Positions 61,403 through 64,000 of a stretch of DNA of 64,000 nucleotides are shown piece after piece. Source of the stretch: Costertonia aggregata (lineage in GTDB: Bacteria > Bacteroidota > Bacteroidia > Flavobacteriales > Flavobacteriaceae); the NCBI RefSeq assembly GCF_013402795.1, contig NZ_CP058595.1, forward strand, positions 469,501-533,500, written 5' to 3'. The notes under the pieces were generated by a model. That model was not told the DNA's origin and ran no database searches. It was given only the letters and a program-made list of their open reading frames with translations. Made by a program: the position numbers and the translations under genes. Positions within the stretch are counted from its first letter, which is position 1. Every line of letters begins with the position of its first letter.

Positions 61403-62416
61403 TTAGTCAATATGAAACATTTGGTTCAATTTCCGAATTTGTTCGGGTCTTCCCAAAACAATCACCTTGCTATTGGGCTGTAATTGCAAATCGGCTTCCG
61501 GATTTATGATATATTCTCCATCCGGAGCAATGTAACCTATTATGGTGCATCCTGTTTTTTTTCTCAGATCTAGGTCACGCAAAGAATTACAATCTACTTG
61601 ATCGGCGAAATCCTCAATGGCCACTTCCTCTAAATTGGTCGTATGCTCACCTTCCATAGATAGCTTGTCCATAAATGTGATCAAATCGGGCATTACCACC
61701 AGAGAGGCCATGTGGTCCCCGCCAATCTTATCGGGCATAATAACTTTGTCAGCGCCGGCCAACAATAACTTTTTCTGGGAGGTTACTTGGGACGCCCTAC
61801 TTATGATAAACAATTTTTTGTTCAATTGCCTTGAAGACAAAACCACAAAAAGATTGGTCGCATCATCCGGCAAAGCCGTAATCAAATATTGGGCGCGATC
61901 GATTCCTGCCTCGTTCAAAACCTCATCATCATTGGCATCGCCCTCGACAAAAAGGATTTCATTTTCGTGCTTTTCTATAATTTCCCTATCCTTCTCTATC
62001 ACAACAAAAGGTTTTCGATATGCCCTTAAACGTTCAATGGCCTGCATCCCATTTCTTCCAAAACCACACACTATCACATGATGGGACAATTTGCTGATTT
62101 TATTTTTCACCTTTTTCTTTTTTAATAATTGTAATGAGTTTCTACTAAGAACATATTCCGTTATGACCGATAACGCGAAAGCAACGATAAACACACTGAG
62201 TATGATTAAAAATACCGTAAAAATCTTGGATTGCGTATCCAACGGCCTTACTTCTTGAAAACCAACCGTTGCTATGGTAATAATGGTCATATACAGGGCA
62301 TCTATCCAAGAATAATCCGATATATACCTATACCCTAAAACCCCAAAGAGCAAGACCCCTATGAACAAAAATAGCGCTATATATATTTTGGAACGAAAGA
62401 GTCTTATCATAATCAA
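61403..62416 (-). CDS. Two-helix K+ channel with RCK (TrkA-N) domains
   Basis: This 337-residue protein has two membrane helices (about 11-31 and 65-87) around a pore loop with selectivity filter TVGFQ (residues 50-54), then a Rossmann RCK/TrkA-N domain (HVIVCGFGRNGMQAI near residue 112) and a TrkA-C domain (about 255-337). This is the layout of Kch/MthK-type channels gated by ligands. The filter differs from the usual TVGYG at two places (F for Y and Q for G). Four bases overlap the preceding PspC gene, so they are probably coupled. Confidence 0.88.
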   Translation of the reverse strand: MIMIRLFRSKIYIALFLFIGVLLFGVLGYRYISDYSWIDALYMTIITIATVGFQEVRPLDTQSKIFTVFLIILSVFIVAFALSVITEYVLSRNSLQLLKKKKVKNKISKLSHHVIVCGFGRNGMQAIERLRAYRKPFVVIEKDREIIEKHENEILFVEGDANDDEVLNEAGIDRAQYLITALPDDATNLFVVLSSRQLNKKLFIISRASQVTSQKKLLLAGADKVIMPDKIGGDHMASLVVMPDLITFMDKLSMEGEHTTNLEEVAIEDFADQVDCNSLRDLDLRKKTGCTIIGYIAPDGEYIINPEADLQLQPNSKVIVLGRPEQIRKLNQMFHID

Positions 62417-62640
62417 AGATCAAAAACCGAACTGCGTTTAGTGTACAAAAGGTCTTTAATTTTTAACCAAAATGCAACGAACAAATACAGTGCAAAACCA
62501 AAACCCAAAGTGACGAAAGTAAGGTAAATAAAAGAGGTTCGCACTACCCTGGCCCTTATCCCAAAACGCTCGGCGATACGCCGACATACCTCAAAGCCCC
62601 TTTTTTGAAAATAATACAAAATCTGATAAAACCACTTCAT
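62413..62640 (-). CDS. PspC domain protein
   Basis: This 75-residue protein has an amphipathic start and one membrane helix in the PspC pattern (FEVCRRIAERFGIRARVVRTSFIYLTFVTLGFGFALYLFVAFWL), much shorter than stand-alone phage-shock PspC. Its ATG follows the DUF2851 gene by nine bases and its stop overlaps the channel gene's start by four. It may modulate envelope-stress responses, but this is only by family. Confidence 0.85.
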   Translation of the reverse strand: MKWFYQILYYFQKRGFEVCRRIAERFGIRARVVRTSFIYLTFVTLGFGFALYLFVAFWLKIKDLLYTKRSSVFDL

Positions 62641-62649
62641 GGCCTAAAA

Positions 62650-63933
62650 TTAAACTTTTCTGTTCAATAAATTATTTCCCACGGCACATTGCAAACATTT
62701 GTTCTTTGTACAATATTCGTTGAACAACTGTAAAATCGCTTGACTATCTTTTGCGCTTGCAAATTTGATATCGAGTTTTTCAAAGTTTTCAATAACACTA
62801 TTCTCTTCCCCTTTTAATTGGGTCACGATTCCTATGATTTCTTCATGTATATCCTTTCCCAAATGTTTGGCATAACAGAATTTGAGAGGAATGATAGTAT
62901 TGATTACGAGTAGGTCAATAAATTTTTTGGACAGTTTTTTATCACGTTTTCTGGATTGTTTACCGAACGTGTAATGATTTTCCCAGTACATACTTGCCGA
63001 CACATCAAATATATCATAAACCTCAACCAAAGTATTGGTATTCATTAACTTATTGAACAATTGTTGCTGTTCGTTATAGATGGCAGCCAATTGCGACAAT
63101 CTGATCGTAGGAAAATTCGAGGGGCGTAATTTAAAGAATTCTGGCTGTACAATACCTTCGTTCGACAGACCAAACTTATGCTTCAAATATCCATATTCTC
63201 TTTTCAGATCGATATAATACATATCAACGATATCCTCGTTGGACAGTAAACCCGCTTGACCCAAAAACAAAGATTCTAGCTTTACCAAGTTATGACATGT
63301 TTTTCGTACGACAGAAAAATCTATTGCTTTTGCGATGCTCAAAAAAGAATCACCGTTAATTTTTGACCCAAAATTTTTGAACAGAAGCAAAAACAACGTT
63401 TTTTCCCAATCGTTTTGAGTAGCCTTCAAAAAACCATTTATAAGGAATGATTTTTGTTCCAAACGTTCAAAGTAGAGACGATCTAGCCAATTAAGAAAAA
63501 TGAGAGCATCCGTTTGTGCAATGTCTTTTTCACAATTGATGAATTGTATGGTTTTTTTATCGAATAAGTCTTTATAAGCTTCTAAAAGCCTTTGTGAGAT
63601 GTGGTTTTTTAGCTCAAGTGTGGGTATTACGGTTTTATCCTTGCGGTATACTATCGCATCATCTTCCCAAACTACATGAAGTATTACGTTATCGTAATTG
63701 GCATCGATCTCATGATGGTGCGCATACCAATCCGATGACTTTAAATGGATTTCAACATTGCCCGCCCATAATTGATTTCCGATCCGCAGCTTGGCATTAA
63801 AAAAATCCGGACCCGATCCATGATTATGACTGCCAACCCTAGAAATAAGAACAGGTTCGTTTTTTGAAGTGACCAGATTCTCCAAAGGAAGCTTTTTATA
63901 CTTCCAAATAAAATGAAGCAGGTCTTCTTTCAA
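62650..63933 (-). CDS. DUF2851 family protein
   Basis: This 427-residue protein matches DUF2851: the start LLHFIWKYKKLPLENLVT, then SRVGSHNHGSGPDFFNAKLRIG and GNVEIHLKSSDWYAHHHEIDANYDNVILHVVWEDD, and a C-terminal Cys cluster (CTKNKCLQCAVG) that could bind metal. The family is common in Bacteroidota, its function unknown; the first third resembles nuclease-like folds. It is the first gene of the run with pspC and the K+ channel. The last 67 bases of the window hold no gene. Confidence 0.88.
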   Translation of the reverse strand: MKEDLLHFIWKYKKLPLENLVTSKNEPVLISRVGSHNHGSGPDFFNAKLRIGNQLWAGNVEIHLKSSDWYAHHHEIDANYDNVILHVVWEDDAIVYRKDKTVIPTLELKNHISQRLLEAYKDLFDKKTIQFINCEKDIAQTDALIFLNWLDRLYFERLEQKSFLINGFLKATQNDWEKTLFLLLFKNFGSKINGDSFLSIAKAIDFSVVRKTCHNLVKLESLFLGQAGLLSNEDIVDMYYIDLKREYGYLKHKFGLSNEGIVQPEFFKLRPSNFPTIRLSQLAAIYNEQQQLFNKLMNTNTLVEVYDIFDVSASMYWENHYTFGKQSRKRDKKLSKKFIDLLVINTIIPLKFCYAKHLGKDIHEEIIGIVTQLKGEENSVIENFEKLDIKFASAKDSQAILQLFNEYCTKNKCLQCAVGNNLLNRKV

Positions 63934-64000
63934 CGTATTTATAGATTATTGGATTAGTTTCTTTTGATTAAAAATAATGTTTGCAAAGAACATTTTAAAT

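Overview
The window reads as chromosome of a marine-type member of the Bacteroidota, most likely the Flavobacteriaceae. Supporting signs are two PorP/SprF-type type IX secretion (T9SS) proteins, two gliding-motility-type (type B) C-terminal sorting domains, DUF families common in flavobacteria (DUF885, DUF2851, DUF3467, DUF4369, DUF5916, TIGR03643), -7 boxes of the form TAnnTTTG, and genes that almost all lack a Shine-Dalgarno sequence. Genus cannot be fixed from this window.

Layout. 1-17 kb: mixed metabolism and envelope genes, mostly on the + strand: a left-truncated membrane AraC regulator, a MOSC protein, a DUF885 lipoprotein, a DoxX-like protein, an AraC-AlkB pair, S1/P1 nuclease, a PBP1A-type peptidoglycan synthase, an alpha/beta hydrolase, a DUF5916 protein, a HAD phosphatase, a DUF819 transporter and a DUF4369 lipoprotein. 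17-20 kb: a tight minus-strand operon idi, queD-like, bcp, manA, hypothetical. 19.8-39.5 kb: a large surface-protein region on the minus strand. It has two paralogous modules: (a) a 27-module collagen-like protein, a type-B CTD protein and a PorP/SprF; (b) a huge calcium-type TSP3-repeat CTD protein carrying near-perfect 696-bp tandem repeats, a PorP/SprF and an OmpA/PD40 protein. A multidomain lectin/P-domain protein lies between them. 39.9-41.9 kb: prfC and a DUF3467 gene. 42-57 kb: the core gene-expression cluster, all minus strand: rpsU, xerC, hpf, then tRNA-Thr, Tyr, Gly, Thr, tuf, tRNA-Trp, secE, nusG, rplKAJL, rpoBC. The tRNA-tuf order is the same as in E. coli (thrU-tyrU-glyT-thrT-tufB). 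57-64 kb: an acyl-CoA dehydrogenase with LCAD-type active site, an HhH protein, an unusual SprB-domain/AGCS symporter fusion, a K+ channel, a PspC protein and DUF2851.

How it fits together. The surface region probably makes two cell-surface polymers. Each has its own PorP/SprF-like partner, as SprF serves SprB in gliding flavobacteria. The most striking signal is that both repeat arrays use strongly GC-ending codons while the unique parts of the same genes are AT-ending. A homologous 25-codon motif in one gene goes from 6/25 to 22/25 G/C-ending codons across a sharp boundary. Other highlights are a strong Shine-Dalgarno sequence on rpsU in an otherwise SD-poor genome, a promoter that overlaps the terminator ahead of the tRNA-tuf operon, an attenuator-like hairpin between rplL and rpoB, and one Bacteroidota O-glycosylation motif per collagen module (27 copies).
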